A stretch of 64,000 nucleotides of DNA from Hordeum vulgare subsp. vulgare (taxonomy: Eukaryota; Streptophyta; Magnoliopsida; Poales; Poaceae). Shown in pieces: positions 11,786-24,362 of this stretch. Made by a program: the position numbers and the translations under genes. Positions within the stretch are counted from its first letter, which is position 1. Every line of letters starts with the position of its first letter. Below the pieces are notes generated by a model that was not told the origin of the DNA, made no database searches, and worked only from the letters and a program-made list of their open reading frames with translations. The stretch covers positions 171,226,689-171,290,688 of the forward strand of contig NC_058523.1 of the NCBI RefSeq assembly GCF_904849725.1, given 5' to 3'.

Positions 11786-13015
11786 ACTCACCCCCACTCA
11801 AAAGAATCTCGTCCCGAGATTTAGAAGTCGTCGGGAATAACGCAGGATATTCAAGTCGGAGACGATCCTCTCTTTCCCAAGTTGCCTCCTTTTCAGAATG
11901 ATTTGACCATTGAACTTTAAGAAACTTGAGGTTTCAACGTCGAGTGGTACGCTCAGCTTGATCAAGAATACGCACGGGGTATTCTCGGTATGAAAGGTTA
12001 TCTTGGAGATCAAGCGTTTCGTGGTCCACTTCACGGATAGGATCCGAAAAGCAACGCCTGAGTTGCGAGACGTGGAAAACATCATGAACCTTGGAAAGAT
12101 GCGAAGGAAGTTCCAACTGGTAGGCAACTTCTCCTCGTTTGGCAAGAATGCGGAAAGGTCCAATGTAACGAGGAGCCAACTTGCCCTTGATACCGAATCG
12201 ATGGGTACCCTTCAAAGGTGTAACCCGAAGGTAAGCCTTCTCGTCAACTTCAAAGGTCACAGCCTTATGATGACGATCATATTGGCTCTTTTGACGAGAC
12301 TGGGCTGTTTTCAACTTTTCACGAATAATGCGAACCTGCTCTTCTGCATCCTAGATCATGTCCGGGCCAAAGAGTTGCCTCTCTCCGGTTTCTGACCAAT
12401 TAAGAGGGGTTCGACATCTTCGTCCATAGAGAACTTCAAAAGGGGCTTTGCCCAAGCTTGATTGATAACTATTGTTATAAGCGAATTCGGCGAATGGAAG
12501 GCACTTCTCCCAATTCATACCGAACGAAATAACACAAGCTCGGAGCATATCTTCTAGAATTTGATTCACTCTTTCTACTTGACCACTTGATTGAGGATGG
12601 AAAGCAGTGCTAAAAGATAGGTGAGTCCCCATGGCATTCGGAAAACTTTCCCAGAAGCGAGAAGTAAAGATACTCCCACGGTCCGAGTTAATTTCCAGGG
12701 GAACACCATGAAGAGACACTATTCGAGAGATATATAACTCTGCTAGCTGGCTAGCTGTTATACTCTCACGAACAGGAAGAAAATGAGCCACTTTGGAAAG
12801 ACGGTCAATGACCACAAAGATAGCATTATTTCCTTTCTTGGTCTTGGGAAATCCATAATGAAATCCATGCTAACTTTATCCCATTTCCATTCAGGAATAG
12901 CTAAAGGTTGAAGGGTGCCAGCAGGCCTTTGATGTTCTGCCTTAACTCGGCGACAAACATCGCAGTTAGCAACGAACTCAGCAATTTCTCTCTTCATCCT
13001 AGTCCACCAGAACCT
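11772..13015 (-). pseudogene. pol: E3 pol: integrase and chromodomain, with stops and one frameshift
   Basis: This continues the gag-pol frame after a TAG (CAG in related elements) within YQDLR-RFWWTRMK. It contains the rest of the zinc finger (CDVC) and the integrase core, with MDFIMDF, INSDRGSIFTSRFW and QSSGQVERVNQ for D, D, E. The next domain reads KLAPRYIGPFRILAKRGEVA. Last is a chromodomain-like end (FLKVQWSNHSEKEATWE). Breaks are a single-base loss near 12845, a TAG after LFGPDMI and a TGA after RTTRR. Chromodomains in this lineage direct integration to marked chromatin. The frame ends inside the LTR. Confidence 0.88.
11786..11800 (-). promoter_or_regulatory. E3 polypurine tract
   Basis: The minus strand reads TGAGTGGGGGTGAGT immediately before the 3' LTR start at 11785. 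It is purine-rich and in the expected place for plus-strand DNA priming. It overlaps the last codons of pol. Confidence 0.75.
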
Positions 13016-16000
13016 CTAGCGTAGGTCCTGATACATCTTAGTACTACCGGGATGAATGGTGAGAGGGGAATCATGAGCCTCCTTAAGGATTAACTGCCTT
13101 AGATGTGGGTTCTTAGGAACCACTAAACGATTCTGGAAGAACACCACACCTTGATCATTCATGGAAAATTCTTTAGCGTTTCCGCTAGAAATATTCTCCT
13201 TGATCCATGATATACCCTTGTCACGCTTTTGGCCAGCTATAATTTGATCCTTAAGAGTAGGCTTCGCCACCAGGGTAGAAAGGAATCCTTGAGGAACAAT
13301 ATGAAGATTCAACTTCCGAAAGTCCTCATGGAGATGTGGTTGACCTTGTTGTAGCATCAAATTGTTACAATAAGATTTACGACTTAGTGCATCGGCCATA
13401 ACATTGGCCTTCCCCGGGGTGTAAGTTATCCCTAAGTCGTAATCCGAGATCAACTCAACCCACCGTCTTTGCCTGAGATTCAAATCCGGCTGGGTGAAGA
13501 TATACTTCAGACTTTGGTGATCAGTGAATATTTCGCAACGATTACCCAAAAGGTAATGTCGCCAGGTTTTTAGTGCATGGACCACAGCTGCAAGCTCAAG
13601 GTCATGTGTGGGATAATTATCCTCATGTGGACGCAACTGTCGAGATGCGTATGCGATCACATGACGATCTTGCATGAGAATGCAACCTAATCCTTGTCGC
13701 GAGGCGTCGCAATAGATAACAAAGTCCTTAGAAAAATCTGGTGGTAGCAACACAGGTGCGGAAGTCAGGCGTCTTTTCAGTTCCTGAAAACTATGCTCAC
13801 ACTGTGGTGTCCACTCGAACTTTTTATCCTTCTTGAGGAGTTCAGTTAGAGGCTTTGCAACCTTGGAGAAATTCTCGACGAAGCGGCGACAATAGCTCGC
13901 TAGACCAAGAAAACTCCTAACTTGCTTAACCGATTCAGGTTGAGTCCAATCAAGGACAACTTGAACTCTCTCGGGATTGACAGCAATACCCTTACCAGAG
14001 ATTACGTGGCCTAGATAGGTCACTTCTGGTAACCAGAATTCACATTTTGAAAATTTGGCATAAAGGCGATGCTCTCGAAGTTTCATCAATACCAACCTTA
14101 GATGCTTGGCATGTTCTTGTTCATTCTTTGAGTAGATGAGAATATCATCAAGGTATACTACGATGAATTTATCCAAATACTCCATAAAGATTGAATTCAT
14201 CAGCCGAGAGAAGGTGGCTGGGGCATTGGTTAATCCGAAGGACATAACGGTGTACTCATATTGGCCATAACGAGTAACAAAAGCTGTTTTTGGAATGTCC
14301 CCGTTCTTAATCTTGATTTGATGGTATCCCAACCTCAAATCCATTTTGGAGAAGATTGAGGATCCAGCGAGCTGATCGTACAGGTCGTTGATCCTGGGGA
14401 GTGGATACTTGTTCTTAATGGTGACCAGGTTAACTGGTCGGTAATCTACAACCATCCGATCCGTTCCGTCTTTCTTCTTGACGAAGAGGACGGGACAAGC
14501 CCAAGGAGAAGAGCTAGGACGAATGAAACCTTTGTTCAAGGCCTCATCTAATTGCTTCTTAAGTTCGGCTAGCTCTAGGGGTGCCATCTTATAAGGTCTT
14601 CTGGCTATTGGGACAGTTCCCGGAACAAGATCTATCACAAACTCTACATCTCTGTCAGGTGGAATTCCTGGCAGTTCCTCTGGAAAAACATCCGGGAAGT
14701 CACGGACTACCGGAATGTCTTCAAGTTCCGGAAGAGGGTTGGCATTTAGGGAATAGAGTTGGCATTTGGCAACTCGAGTAGAGACATTTACTATCTCACT
14801 CGAGGGATGGGTAAGCTGGACATTTCTAGATTGAGTATCAATCTTGGCATAGTGAGCTGACATCCAGTCCATGCCCAAGATGATATTAATATCCGAAGAT
14901 TTCAATGCTATCAATGAGGCTAGAAAAACTAGCCTGTCTACTAGAATTTCATTATCATAGGTTATCCTAGAGGTTTGCCATTTACTACCAGGGGTTTGGA
15001 CAACCAATGGGGTTGGCATATCACAAAATGACATGTTATGCAACTGTGCATAACTTTCTGAAATGAAGGAATGAGAAGACCCAGTGTCAAAGAGAACGGA
15101 CGCTGGGTGATGATTAACAAGAAGCGTACCCAGCATGACGTCGGGATCCTCTGCAGCTTCTTCTGCTGACACATAGTTCACACGGCCACGTGCAGGAGTT
15201 GGCTTCACATAAAAATCTTTGCCCGACTTGGCCTGCCCGACGGACTTTCCGGGTTGCTTGGCACCCACATTCCGAGGACACTCACGGGAATAATGCCCTG
15301 GTTCTCCACACTTGTAGCATATCACCTGGTTGGCACATGGTGCAACATTGCTAGCTGGACCACCATAAGCTTTTGCTGGAGGGTTGGCCTGATTCGTCTG
15401 CGGCGCCACGTAGGATGGCCTCGGAGTGTATCTTGGCGGCAGAGAACTGTTTGGAACCCACAGCCTGCGTTTTGGAAACGCGGAACCAGAAGACGAGCCG
15501 AAGTCACGGGAGTGCTTCCTTGTGGCTTCGAAGTCAGAATGACCAGTCTCCGCACTGATCGCTTTGTTGACTAGGGCTTGAAAACTTGCACACTCATGGA
15601 GGCGCAGATCACGACGGAGCTCAGGGCTCAGACCCTTACGGAATCTTGCTTGCTTCTTGGCGTCAGTAGACACCTCCTCTGTTGCATAGCGGGCGAGGTT
15701 AGCGAACTCGCGGCTATAGGCATCCACAGACAACTTGCCCTGAGTGAAGGTACAGAACTCCTCTCTCTTTCTGTCCATCAGGCCCTCTGGAATATGGTGC
15801 ACACGAAAAGCTGCACTGAAGTCTGCCCATGTGGCCACTGGTTCAGCGGGACGCGTAGCTTCAAAATTCTCCCACCACAGATTGGCGGGTACCTCCAGGA
15901 AATACGCCGCAAAGGTCACCTTGTCGGCCTCAGACACATTTGCAGAGCGAATCTTGCGTGAGATGCTGCACAACCAGTCATCAGCGTCGAGGGGATCGAC

Positions 16001-16261
16001 GGAATGATGAAACTTTGGAGGATTCAGCTTCACAAAGTCATTGAGGGACACTGCAGCATTCCTAGGCTGTCGAGCCGTATTCTGCTCAATACGCTCTAGC
16101 AGTCGGTTGGTCTCCCTTTTGTTTCTTTCTGCCTCAAGCATCACTTCTACCAGAGAAGGTGGGTGAGGCAGGTCTTCCTGTGACGCTTGACTACCCTCAC
16201 CTTGCTCATGAGCAGGGGCACGGTTCAACCTGGTGAACACCATCCTGACAAACAAACTCAT
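13016..16261 (-). CDS. gag-pol: E3 gag-protease-RT-RNase H polyprotein, 1081 codons open
   Basis: A single long frame encodes most of the polyprotein. The capsid region is about residues 90-235. The zinc knuckle [14 protein letters not shown] is at 315-328, protease FDTGSS at 391-396, and RT from about 550 with the active site YLDDILIY at 703-710. RNase H acidic residues lie near D852, E889, D914 and D957. The first integrase zinc ligands are at H1063 and H1070. The frame then hits a TAG, so integrase is cut off. The start may be residue 1 or the second Met ([10 protein letters not shown]), which looks like the conserved gag start. The frame lies 325 bases downstream of the extra frame at 16587-17360. 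Confidence 0.93.
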   Translation of the reverse strand: MSLFVRMVFTRLNRAPAHEQGEGSQASQEDLPHPPSLVEVMLEAERNKRETNRLLERIEQNTARQPRNAAVSLNDFVKLNPPKFHHSVDPLDADDWLCSISRKIRSANVSEADKVTFAAYFLEVPANLWWENFEATRPAEPVATWADFSAAFRVHHIPEGLMDRKREEFCTFTQGKLSVDAYSREFANLARYATEEVSTDAKKQARFRKGLSPELRRDLRLHECASFQALVNKAISAETGHSDFEATRKHSRDFGSSSGSAFPKRRLWVPNSSLPPRYTPRPSYVAPQTNQANPPAKAYGGPASNVAPCANQVICYKCGEPGHYSRECPRNVGAKQPGKSVGQAKSGKDFYVKPTPARGRVNYVSAEEAAEDPDVMLGTLLVNHHPASVLFDTGSSHSFISESYAQLHNMSFCDMPTPLVVQTPGSKWQTSRITYDNEILVDRLVFLASLIALKSSDINIILGMDWMSAHYAKIDTQSRNVQLTHPSSEIVNVSTRVAKCQLYSLNANPLPELEDIPVVRDFPDVFPEELPGIPPDRDVEFVIDLVPGTVPIARRPYKMAPLELAELKKQLDEALNKGFIRPSSSPWACPVLFVKKKDGTDRMVVDYRPVNLVTIKNKYPLPRINDLYDQLAGSSIFSKMDLRLGYHQIKIKNGDIPKTAFVTRYGQYEYTVMSFGLTNAPATFSRLMNSIFMEYLDKFIVVYLDDILIYSKNEQEHAKHLRLVLMKLREHRLYAKFSKCEFWLPEVTYLGHVISGKGIAVNPERVQVVLDWTQPESVKQVRSFLGLASYCRRFVENFSKVAKPLTELLKKDKKFEWTPQCEHSFQELKRRLTSAPVLLPPDFSKDFVIYCDASRQGLGCILMQDRHVIAYASRQLRPHEDNYPTHDLELAAVVHALKTWRHYLLGNRCEIFTDHQSLKYIFTQPDLNLRQRRWVELISDYDLGITYTPGKANVMADALSRKSYCNNLMLQQGQPHLHEDFRKLNLHIVPQGFLSTLVAKPTLKDQIIAGQKRDKGISWIKENISSGNAKEFSMNDQGVVFFQNRLVVPKNPHLRQLILKEAHDSPLTIHPGSTKMYQDLR

Positions 16262-16586
16262 AGCTTAGACCAATATCAAATCAATACTGGCTATGGATTA
16301 AGAATGTACTGAACACACGGAATGCGGAAATGAATATCCGAACAACATGGTAACAAGCATCTGCTATATATACACCATGGTTCATACACACCCTTACATA
16401 GCTCAGTACAACCTTAACCGTAGAGCAAACTGCTGAAATTGTGAAACTACTCATCAGAGGCTTACAAGCTTCCTATACATTATTTATCTTGGCCTCCGGA
16501 ATTCATTTCACATTACATACATACTTCACAAGTCACGCAGGACTGTGAATGTACGGCTACTACCGTACTATCCTTCCGCTCACAGC

Positions 16587-17360
16587 TCAGGCATCCGCAT
16601 AGAACATCTCATAGAGATTACCTCCATGACCTGAAAGCTCAACCTGCGGATCAGGAAACACTCTAGCCTGAGATCCCTGGGATCCATAAGGACACGGATG
16701 TGGTCTTGGTCCCCTGACTGGTGGTAAGAGGGGTCCTCGAAGAGGTATAACTCCTCCTATAGCTGGCCAGTCAACGTGGGCCGGAAGATGGTTCCTAACA
16801 GGGTTCAACATCCCCATCTCTCCATACCCTGTCTGGACTACCGGTGCCAGCTGCGTCAAAGCTGTCCACAGACGGGCACGGGTAGCATAAAGCTCCATGC
16901 GGAGAGCACGAGCATCCTTGTCTCTGTTCTCTAGCATCTCAACAGTGGACTGCAGAAGTGGATCCTCCATAGAAGAATCAAAATAGACTCCACTGAGGTA
17001 TCCCTCTTCACCAGACTGAGAGGCAGGAACATAGTAGAACTCTGAATTCTGCAGCAGTGCATGTCTCGCTCTCATAATAGTCAGCATTGAATAGGCAGCA
17101 TCTTGTACTGCCATGTCAACAGTGACTCCCAACCCATAGGACCAATGGATTGGCTTCTCCGCTCCAGGGTAGTCTGGAAATACCCTAACAGTGCAAATGT
17201 ACTGGCTCTGGTTGAAGTCTCGGTACTGTTCCTCTACCGTGTACTCGGGGTACCAGCGGTAACCGCACACCGACATCACCCTGACCAGCATGGCCGTATG
17301 ACCCGGTACATCAATGCACCTGGTCAAACGTACCACCTGACGAGAAGGACGGCCAGGCAT
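16587..17360 (-). CDS. E3 extra frame upstream of gag (ORF0-like), candidate double-stranded-RNA-binding fold
   Basis: An intact 257-codon frame with an ATG start lies between the primer site and gag. Residues 38-96 show a P-x-Y opening, a beta-like QYICTVRV (53-60) and a second strand-like stretch. A glycine turn and helix follow (GLGVTVDMAVQDAAYSML, 76-93). This order and the AA-x-x-ML helix resemble a dsRNA-binding domain, although the usual basic KKxAK patch is replaced by VDMAVQ. Residues about 130-170 are charged and helical, possibly a coiled coil. The C-terminal third is Pro/Gly-rich. Extra frames upstream of gag are known, as I recall, in some rice gypsy elements. It has stayed open while pol gained stops. 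The function is unknown and the fold is my inference. Confidence 0.7.
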   Translation of the reverse strand: MPGRPSRQVVRLTRCIDVPGHTAMLVRVMSVCGYRWYPEYTVEEQYRDFNQSQYICTVRVFPDYPGAEKPIHWSYGLGVTVDMAVQDAAYSMLTIMRARHALLQNSEFYYVPASQSGEEGYLSGVYFDSSMEDPLLQSTVEMLENRDKDARALRMELYATRARLWTALTQLAPVVQTGYGEMGMLNPVRNHLPAHVDWPAIGGVIPLRGPLLPPVRGPRPHPCPYGSQGSQARVFPDPQVELSGHGGNLYEMFYADA

Positions 17361-17778
17361 CTGTAAATAGAGAGTAATGCAAAAGCATTAGAGCTCCGAA
17401 TGAAAAATTGGGCAGCATAACGGCTGTAAATGCTCAAAAACAAATTTGAGACAACCCAAAATGGAATAGCGTAACCACTCAACTATCAAGTTCAATTCTC
17501 TGGTCACCAAACTTACTTCCTGCTTCCTAGGAATAAAAGAAACCCAATATCTCTCGACCCGTAGTCCTATAAGCTACCGATCGGAAACACGAGCCTAGGA
17601 GAAGATGAGAAATCTAGTCCTTAATTCCCGCGGAAAAGACGAGGATGACCAGGATAGAATATCTTGAGAAGAGAACAAGAGTGTTACGTTCCCTTCCACA
17701 AACAATTCCCCTATATATAACTAAGAAATTCTAGACTCAACTTCGACCAGTTTGGCTTAGTAATCCTACAGTCAGTCA
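17361..17778 (-). other. E3 5' leader between primer site and ORF0
   Basis: About 420 bases without a supported frame. It contains CTATATATAACTAAG near 17711 on the plus strand, but no promoter is expected here because transcription should start in the LTR. It probably holds packaging signals. Confidence 0.5.
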
Positions 17779-17791
17779 GGCTCTGATACCA
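17779..17791 (-). promoter_or_regulatory. E3 primer-binding site (tRNA-Met)
   Basis: The minus strand reads TGGTATCAGAGCC, the classic complement of the initiator tRNA-Met 3' end, four bases from the 5' LTR (17796). It primes minus-strand cDNA synthesis and fixes the element's orientation. Confidence 0.9.
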
Positions 17792-17795
17792 ACGC

Positions 17796-20700
17796 TGTCG
17801 GGACCCCGATCCTAAGCCATAGGAATCCAGCCTGTAACACATCGCATCCCTTTGTGGTCTCACGCACGGTTAACTCCACGGCTGCAGCCTTACCTTAGCC
17901 GAGACCGTTTGCATCTTTTGACTCACGTATGCGATAGTGTCGCTAGCAATCCAATGTCAAAGAACCCGGATCGACATGTCTAGTCATAAACCAAAGTGGC
18001 AGTTCCGCACAAGGACAGGCATACATGACCCAACAAAGCAGGTGTCGGTCATCAAAGAACGTAGACGAGTCGTAGCAAGCTACAAGGACTCCATTACGTT
18101 GCGTGACATTTCCCCAAAGGGGACAGACACAGCAGCTAAGAAGGACACATGCCGGTCAACCAATGTGTCCGGAGCAGTAGCGAACTACCAAGGCTCGTTG
18201 GATCACAAAGGGGCATTTCCTTGTAAGGAGTGCTACTAAAGTTCACGACTAGGTATTCGAACCCCATACATATCAAGTAAGACACACGTACGCATGGCAT
18301 ACCGATATGTATAGATACATCGATGGCACCACAACATAACCATAACCATACAAGCTTTATTTAAGAGGCTCGGAAGAGCCACACACATAATATTACACAG
18401 TAAGGGTCTCACGACCCATAATAGCAGTCATACAATACAAGCCAGCGGAAGAGTTATAAACTGTCTGGGTACAGACAGGGCAACTAGTAGGAACGTGGCC
18501 TGACTATACTACAGAGCCGACGTAGGGCCAGATCGTAGCTGGGACACCAGCTACTCGTCGTCGTCGATGTCTACGAAGAACCCTCCATTAGGGTCATTAG
18601 CAACCTCTGCAACATTTATTAAGCAAACATGAGTACGAAGGTACTCAGCAAGACTTTAGGAGAACTAACTACTCATGCAAGGTATCAAAAGGTATTGTGG
18701 GGTTTCAGGCGGAAAGCCAGCATTTGACTCGTGGCTAGACAACTTGCATTTTTAAATAATTTTGACAACTTGATTTCTCGCACACGAGTCCACTAACACC
18801 ACAACAATACACTATCGTGGAATCATTCCGTCTCCGTACGGAAATGCCGTCCACGACACTCACGCTTATCTTGACAGTTTTATGAGTAGCCATTGAAGTT
18901 ATCTATGAACAACATATGTCTCCAAGTAGTCCATATCCGTGGACGCGGCTATTCGAATAGATCATAACCCTGCAGGGGTGTACTTCGTCACACACGCTCC
19001 CGCCACTTATCGCCATGTGCACGTCATGCACCTCGGCAACCTTCAAGCGGAAGCCCAGCGAGGGAGTCGGCCACGACCGTTAACCACACTAGTACCTAGT
19101 CCAGGTTTATCGCCTATCTGAGAGTAACCCGTACGGAAGTCCGACCGAGATTTCCGCCATGGCCTCAAACGATGTGCGCAGGGTTCCCAAGCCCACCATC
19201 CGGGTGCCACTTGGTACACCGTGCCACTGCCTACCGCATCACGGTCCACCTCTCAGGTCAGCACCATGCACGGCCTCCAGCATTACTATAAACACCAGAA
19301 ACTACTTGCAACTCCTGGACCGAGTACTATGCGATTAATAGGCCGAGCGGGGTCATATTTCAGGGCCCAGCATGTGGTAGTATCTAGTCTTGGATTACAT
19401 ACACGGAACTCAGTTCCTAAGAACGGTTCCAATGAAACAACCCACCATGTACTCCTACACAGCCTTTCACCGGTACCTTTACCAAATCAAGTTCAACACA
19501 CAACCTTTGCTCACCGAACACATTCCACATTTCTGTTCATCTCCCAGATGACAGACCATACACAACTCTAAGCATAGCATGCATAGCAGGATAAGGCACA
19601 CCATAGCTCAAGCAACTACCAGGTATGCTAGGTTGCAAGGTTCGGCTATTTACAGTGACAAGGTTAAGTCATGCAAAGGAAGTGGGTCCAACTATCGTGG
19701 CAAAAGCAGTTGAAGCATTTGATCCTAATGCAATAAATAGGTGCAGGAGCAAGAACATAGGAGTTATCGGGATGATCAAAAGGGTTGCTTGCCTTGTTGC
19801 TCAGAGGAGGAACGATATCCGTCAGACGGATATTCGATGGAATCCGGAGGTGCGGAGCCTACCGAAATGAATGGCAACATTCAATAACAATCATATGCAC
19901 TCAAAATGATGCATGAGCATGGCATGAGAATGCAAGGTGATAAGTTATTATTTTCAACATGTAATAGGTTTAGAGTTGATTTGAATCACATTCGAATAGC
20001 AATTCAAACGGGTATTCTCGGATACCGGTTTAATTGATTCGACCTGATGCTCGGTTCATCTTGATGTTAACATGCATGAATTTTCATGTTATGATACTGA
20101 TTTATAAATAGGGCAGTGTGTGATCATTGCAAATATAAAGAAATTTGAATATTTTTGCAAATTCCATTTATAAGGTGATTAAAAGAATTGAATTATTCCT
20201 TATTTCACAATTTAGGGTTCTGTAACTTTTTCAAACATAGTTGAAAATAGCATAATCAGAATCCTTGAATTTTTCTGATACTTTTTCATATATAAATTAT
20301 TTTCATTGGAGTTACAGATTAATTTCTATGATTTTTACAAATTTTAGCAATTTCTTGAATTAGTTTTAAACTGGAAATTCCATTTATTGCATCAGGCTGA
20401 CGTCAACAGGTCAGCCGACCTGTGCAGGTCAAACCTGACAGGGGGGCCCCACTGGTCAGCCTCTCTGGGACTAATCCCGCGCTGACCAGCCCCTAATTGG
20501 GGTTTGACCAGGCGTGGGGCCCTCTGGCAGCGACTGAGGGGAGGACGATTACGCCCTAATTGTCGGCCACATTGACGGCCACTGGAGGGTGGTCGCCGGC
20601 GACCAGACCCGCGGCGGAGGGCTTGCCGGAGGCGACCTAGACGGCGCTGCACAACACCAAAACGCACGCGGTTTGCAGCTACAGCATGCTCGCGAAGTGG

Positions 20701-21952
20701 CCGATCTGGCAGGACCATCTGGGGAGGCTAGGGTCGCCGGAAGAGGCGTCGGCGACGAGCCGGAGCGGCGGCCGAAGCTCGGGCGTCATCGGGGGCTTTG
20801 AATCAGAGGGATCTACGCTCGGTTCTTAGCTGCTACGGCATCTACGCGTCGTCCTGGAGCTTCTGGTGCCCTCGGAAGGACGAGCTGATCATCAGAGGGC
20901 TACCGGCGACGAGCGGCAGCGCCGGTCCTCGTCGGGCTCCGGTGAAACTAGGGCTAGAGGAGGGGATCGAGGGGGAAAACTTAGGGGAAACGACCGCATG
21001 CTCACGGGGAGTGCAAAGTAGAGCTTAGACGGCTCGGGGAAGGCCTGGGGGCGACGAATCGACGGGAGAGGTCCGGCGGCCGGAGGAGGAAGACGACGGC
21101 GTTGCGGGCATTGCAGGGCTCGAGGAGGCTTCGGCTTCTGCAGAGACGACCAGGGCGACGAGGCGGAGCTAATGGCATGCTCTGGGAGGGGATCCTATGG
21201 CCAGGGGCACGGGCAGCTCGAGCTCGAGCTCGGCTCTAATGGCGGCAGCAGGGAGAAGGAGGGGATCCGGGAGGAGGGGAAGAACCGAGGTGGGGAATGG
21301 ATAGGGGAGGCTCTGGGGAGCTTATCCCCGTCGTCGCCAGCGCGAACCGGCGGCCAGGCAGGCACGCAGGTGCGTGGCCGCGCCGGAGGAGGCGGCGGCC
21401 ACCTCCTGCTGCCTACTGGCGCGAGGGAGGGGACGAGTGGGGAGATGGGCCGGGCCAGGCTTAGGCGACAGGTAAGGTTTTTCCATTTTATTCTATTTTT
21501 GTTTTTCTGTTTTGCTAGTTATTGTTTTGCTAATTAATTCAGCTCCAAAACAAAAAGTAAAAACTATTTTAGACCTCCTGAAATATTTGTTATAATATCC
21601 CCACTCATTTCCAAGGTTTTCAACATTTTTGGAAAATTATAGTTTCTGATTTCAATTTTTAAATTTGAAACCAGTGGCTTTTGCATTTATTTTAAATGCT
21701 TAAAGTGTCAAGAAAATAGTTTTCTCCAATGCTCATTTACTTTCATGATTTATCAGAAAGTTTGAACATTTCTTGAGGCCATTTTGGGTTCATTGATTTT
21801 GAACTAGTTTGAGATTTCCTTTAATTGAAATGGTGGCTAGGGTTTTGAGTTTTTCCTTTGCCACTTTGTTGTTTTTCTTGAAACTTCTTAGATGCAAATG
21901 CAAAGAAAACATGAGCACAATGCTATCTTACTTAAGGGTTAGGGATGTGACA
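17796..21952 (-). repeat. E3 5' LTR (right copy)
   Basis: 4157 bp, closely matching 7648-11785. The right end GTGACA is followed by the target duplication ATCTC (21953-21957). Relative to the left copy it carries about 18 additional bases near 20405-20425. The GC-rich island is at about 20400-21475. Confidence 0.95.
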
Positions 21953-22409
21953 ATCTCCCCTCTCTGGAGCCCAGAACGGACTCCAGATCTGCCCTCCAAA
22001 GGAAGAACAGGAGGTGGCGGCGCCTCCGTATCGTAAAACGCGATGAACTCTTCTCCTTGATTTTTTTTCTGCATGAAAGGGACTAAATAGACCTGAAATT
22101 GGAGGCGGTGGAGTTTTGTGGGCCGCACAAGCCTGCCAGGCGCGGCCAGGGGGGCGCTTGGTGGGCCTGTGGGCTCCACGCTCCACTTCCTTTGCTGACT
22201 CTTGGACCAGTATTTTTCATATATTCCACAAAAATTCTCCGTAAATTTTCAGGACATTCCAGGAACTTTTATTTCTGCGCAAAAACAACAACATAGAAAT
22301 TCTGCTGAAAACAACGTTAGTCCGGGTTAGTTCCATTCAAATCATGCAAATTAGAGTCCAAAACAAGGGCAAAAGAGTTTAGAAAAGTAGATACGATGGA
22401 GGCATATCA
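21953..22409 (-). repeat. E2 3' LTR, right part (start of the LTR in element orientation)
   Basis: It resumes the E2 LTR after E3 and matches 30682-31135. It ends GGCATATCA on the plus strand, TGATATGCC in element orientation, next to the E2 polypurine tract. The GC-rich palindrome of these LTRs lies at about 22110-22185, more decayed here (CACAAGCCTGCCAGGCGCGG), with a TATTTAG box near 22085. Confidence 0.88.
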
Positions 22410-22424
22410 ACTCCCCCCAAGCTT
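22410..22424 (-). promoter_or_regulatory. E2 polypurine tract
   Basis: The minus strand reads AAGCTTGGGGGGAGT directly before the 3' LTR. It shares the AAGCTTGGGG core with E1 and E5, although the LTRs differ. Confidence 0.8.
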
Positions 22425-24327
22425 AAAACCTTGCTTGTCCTCAAGCAATTCAGTTGACAAACTGAAAGAGACAAAAGAAAAACTTTTACGAACTCTGTTT
22501 GATCTTGTTGTTGCAACTATGCCTAACTCATAACCAGAATTTCAGCAAGATCACAAGCTAACCACATAAGCAAATGACATCTAGGTCTCACGGTAAACTC
22601 ATATCAATGGCATAATCAACTAGCGAGCAAAAAATAAGAAGTCTCAAACGTCAACACTTCAATCAAAACAATCATGAAGCAGTACGAACAGATGGTATCT
22701 CGCTAGCTCTTTCTGAGACCGCAAAACATAAATGCAGAGCACCTTCAAAGACCAAGGGCTGACTAAACATTGTAATTCATGGAAAAGAAGATCCAGTCAC
22801 AGTCATACTCAATAACAGTTAAAAGCAAAGTATAAAAATGACAGAGGTGCTCTCTAATTGGTGCTTTTATAAGAGGAGGATGACTCAACAGGAACATAAA
22901 TAGACAGGCCCTTCGTAGAGGGAAGCATTGATTTGCAGAGGTGCCAGAGCTCAAGCTTTGAAAACAGAGATAATAATTTTGGGTGGCATGCTTTCATTGT
23001 CAATGCAATGACTAAGAGTTCTCACCATCTTCCACGCTAGACATGCTATAGGAGGTTCCCAAATAGAAAAGTAAAGTTTTGACTCCCCCACCACCGATCA
23101 ATCACACTCCATGACTAGCCGAATACTCGGGTGCCGTCCATACCAACATCAATCTAGGGGAGTTTTGTTTGCAATTATCTTTTTGATTTGAGCATGGTAC
23201 TGGGCATTCCAATTCCCGGCCCCTTTCTCGTGAATGATAGTGAATAAACACATATCAAGGATAACACGCCTAGCATGGAAGATACAGATAGCCCCCTGTC
23301 ACCACATGAGCGGTTCGGGCATGCAAAACAGATTATTTCTTGAAGGTTTAGAGAGTGGCACATGGAAATTTACTTGGAATGGCAGGTAAATACCACATAT
23401 AGGTAGGTATGGTGGACTCATATGGAACAACTTTGGGTTTATGGAAGTGGATGCACAAGCAGTATTCCCGCTTAGTACAAGTGAAGGCTAGCAAAAGACT
23501 GGGAAGCGACCAACTAGAGAGCGACAACAGTCATCAAAATGCATTGAGATTAACTAACATTGAGTGCAAGCATGAGTAGGACATAAATCACCATGAACAT
23601 GAACATCATAAAGGCTATGTTGATTTTGTTTCAACTACATGCGTAAACTTGCGCCAAGTCAAGCCACTTGAATCATTCAAAGGAGGATACCATCCTATCA
23701 TACTACATCATAGTCATCTCAAAATTCATGTTGGCATCCAAGACAAACCATTATAAGCTCCTAGATAATTAAGCATGGCATCAGAAACTATGATCTCTAA
23801 GTTTTCATTGCAAACATGTTTCTGTCACAACAAAGCTGAATCAGGAACGATGAGCTAGTCATATTTACAAAAACAAAATAGATCGAGTTCATACCAGCTT
23901 TTCCACGCTCAGTCACTTCATCATATATCGTCATTATTGACTTTCACTTGCACGACCGAACGATGTGAACAACAATAAGAGTGCTCGTGCATTGGACTAA
24001 GCTGGAATCTGCAAGCAAACACAAAGGAGAAGACAAAGTAATATGGCTCTTTAACAGATAAACAGTTTGCATGCGAGAGCCACTGAACATTGTAACCATG
24101 GTCTTCTACCTTGACCCAAAGAAAAAGAAAACTATTTACACGGGAAAGCTCCCAACAAGCAAAAGAAGAACAAGAAAATCTTTTTGGGTTTTCTCAAACT
24201 AGACAGACACACGAAAAGAAAACGAGAAAATGAAATAAACTAGCATGGATGATACAGTGGCAAAGTGTGAACACCGACTAACAAAGTGAAAGCGTAAGCA
24301 AGAATATAAAGTTGGTGAGAAACACGT
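22425..24327 (-). other. E2 3' non-coding tail
   Basis: About 1.9 kb between the internal polypurine tract and the 3' polypurine tract with no supported gene. Two 21-base blocks at 22906-22926 and 23399-23419 match the corresponding tails of E1 and E5 in the same order, while the sequence around them is largely different. The rest shows nothing I recognise. Confidence 0.55.
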
Positions 24328-24340
24328 ACTCCCCCAAGAT
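24328..24340 (-). promoter_or_regulatory. Internal polypurine tract of E2
   Basis: The minus strand reads ATCTTGGGGGAGT, 22 bases downstream of the stop codon of the E2 3' frame and about 1.9 kb before the 3' LTR. Its position parallels 1223-1236 in E1 and 42722-42735 in E5. Function is inferred. Confidence 0.45.
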
Positions 24341-24362
24341 TAGGCTTTTGGCCTAAGTTGGT

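Larger units (their letters stand above)
7648..21952 (-). mobile_element. E3: full-length chromovirus (Tekay/Del-like Ty3/gypsy), minus strand
   Basis: A complete 14,305-bp element with long LTRs (7648-11785 and 17796-21952) and a clean 5-bp target duplication ATCTC. The minus strand reads 5' LTR, primer site for tRNA-Met (TGGTATCAGAGCC), an extra frame, gag-pol ending in a chromodomain, a G-rich polypurine tract and 3' LTR. LTR copies differ by roughly 1% by eye, with one indel of about 18 bases near 20400-20425, so it is the youngest insertion in this nest. Gag-pol has only three in-frame stops and one frameshift. Confidence 0.93.
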
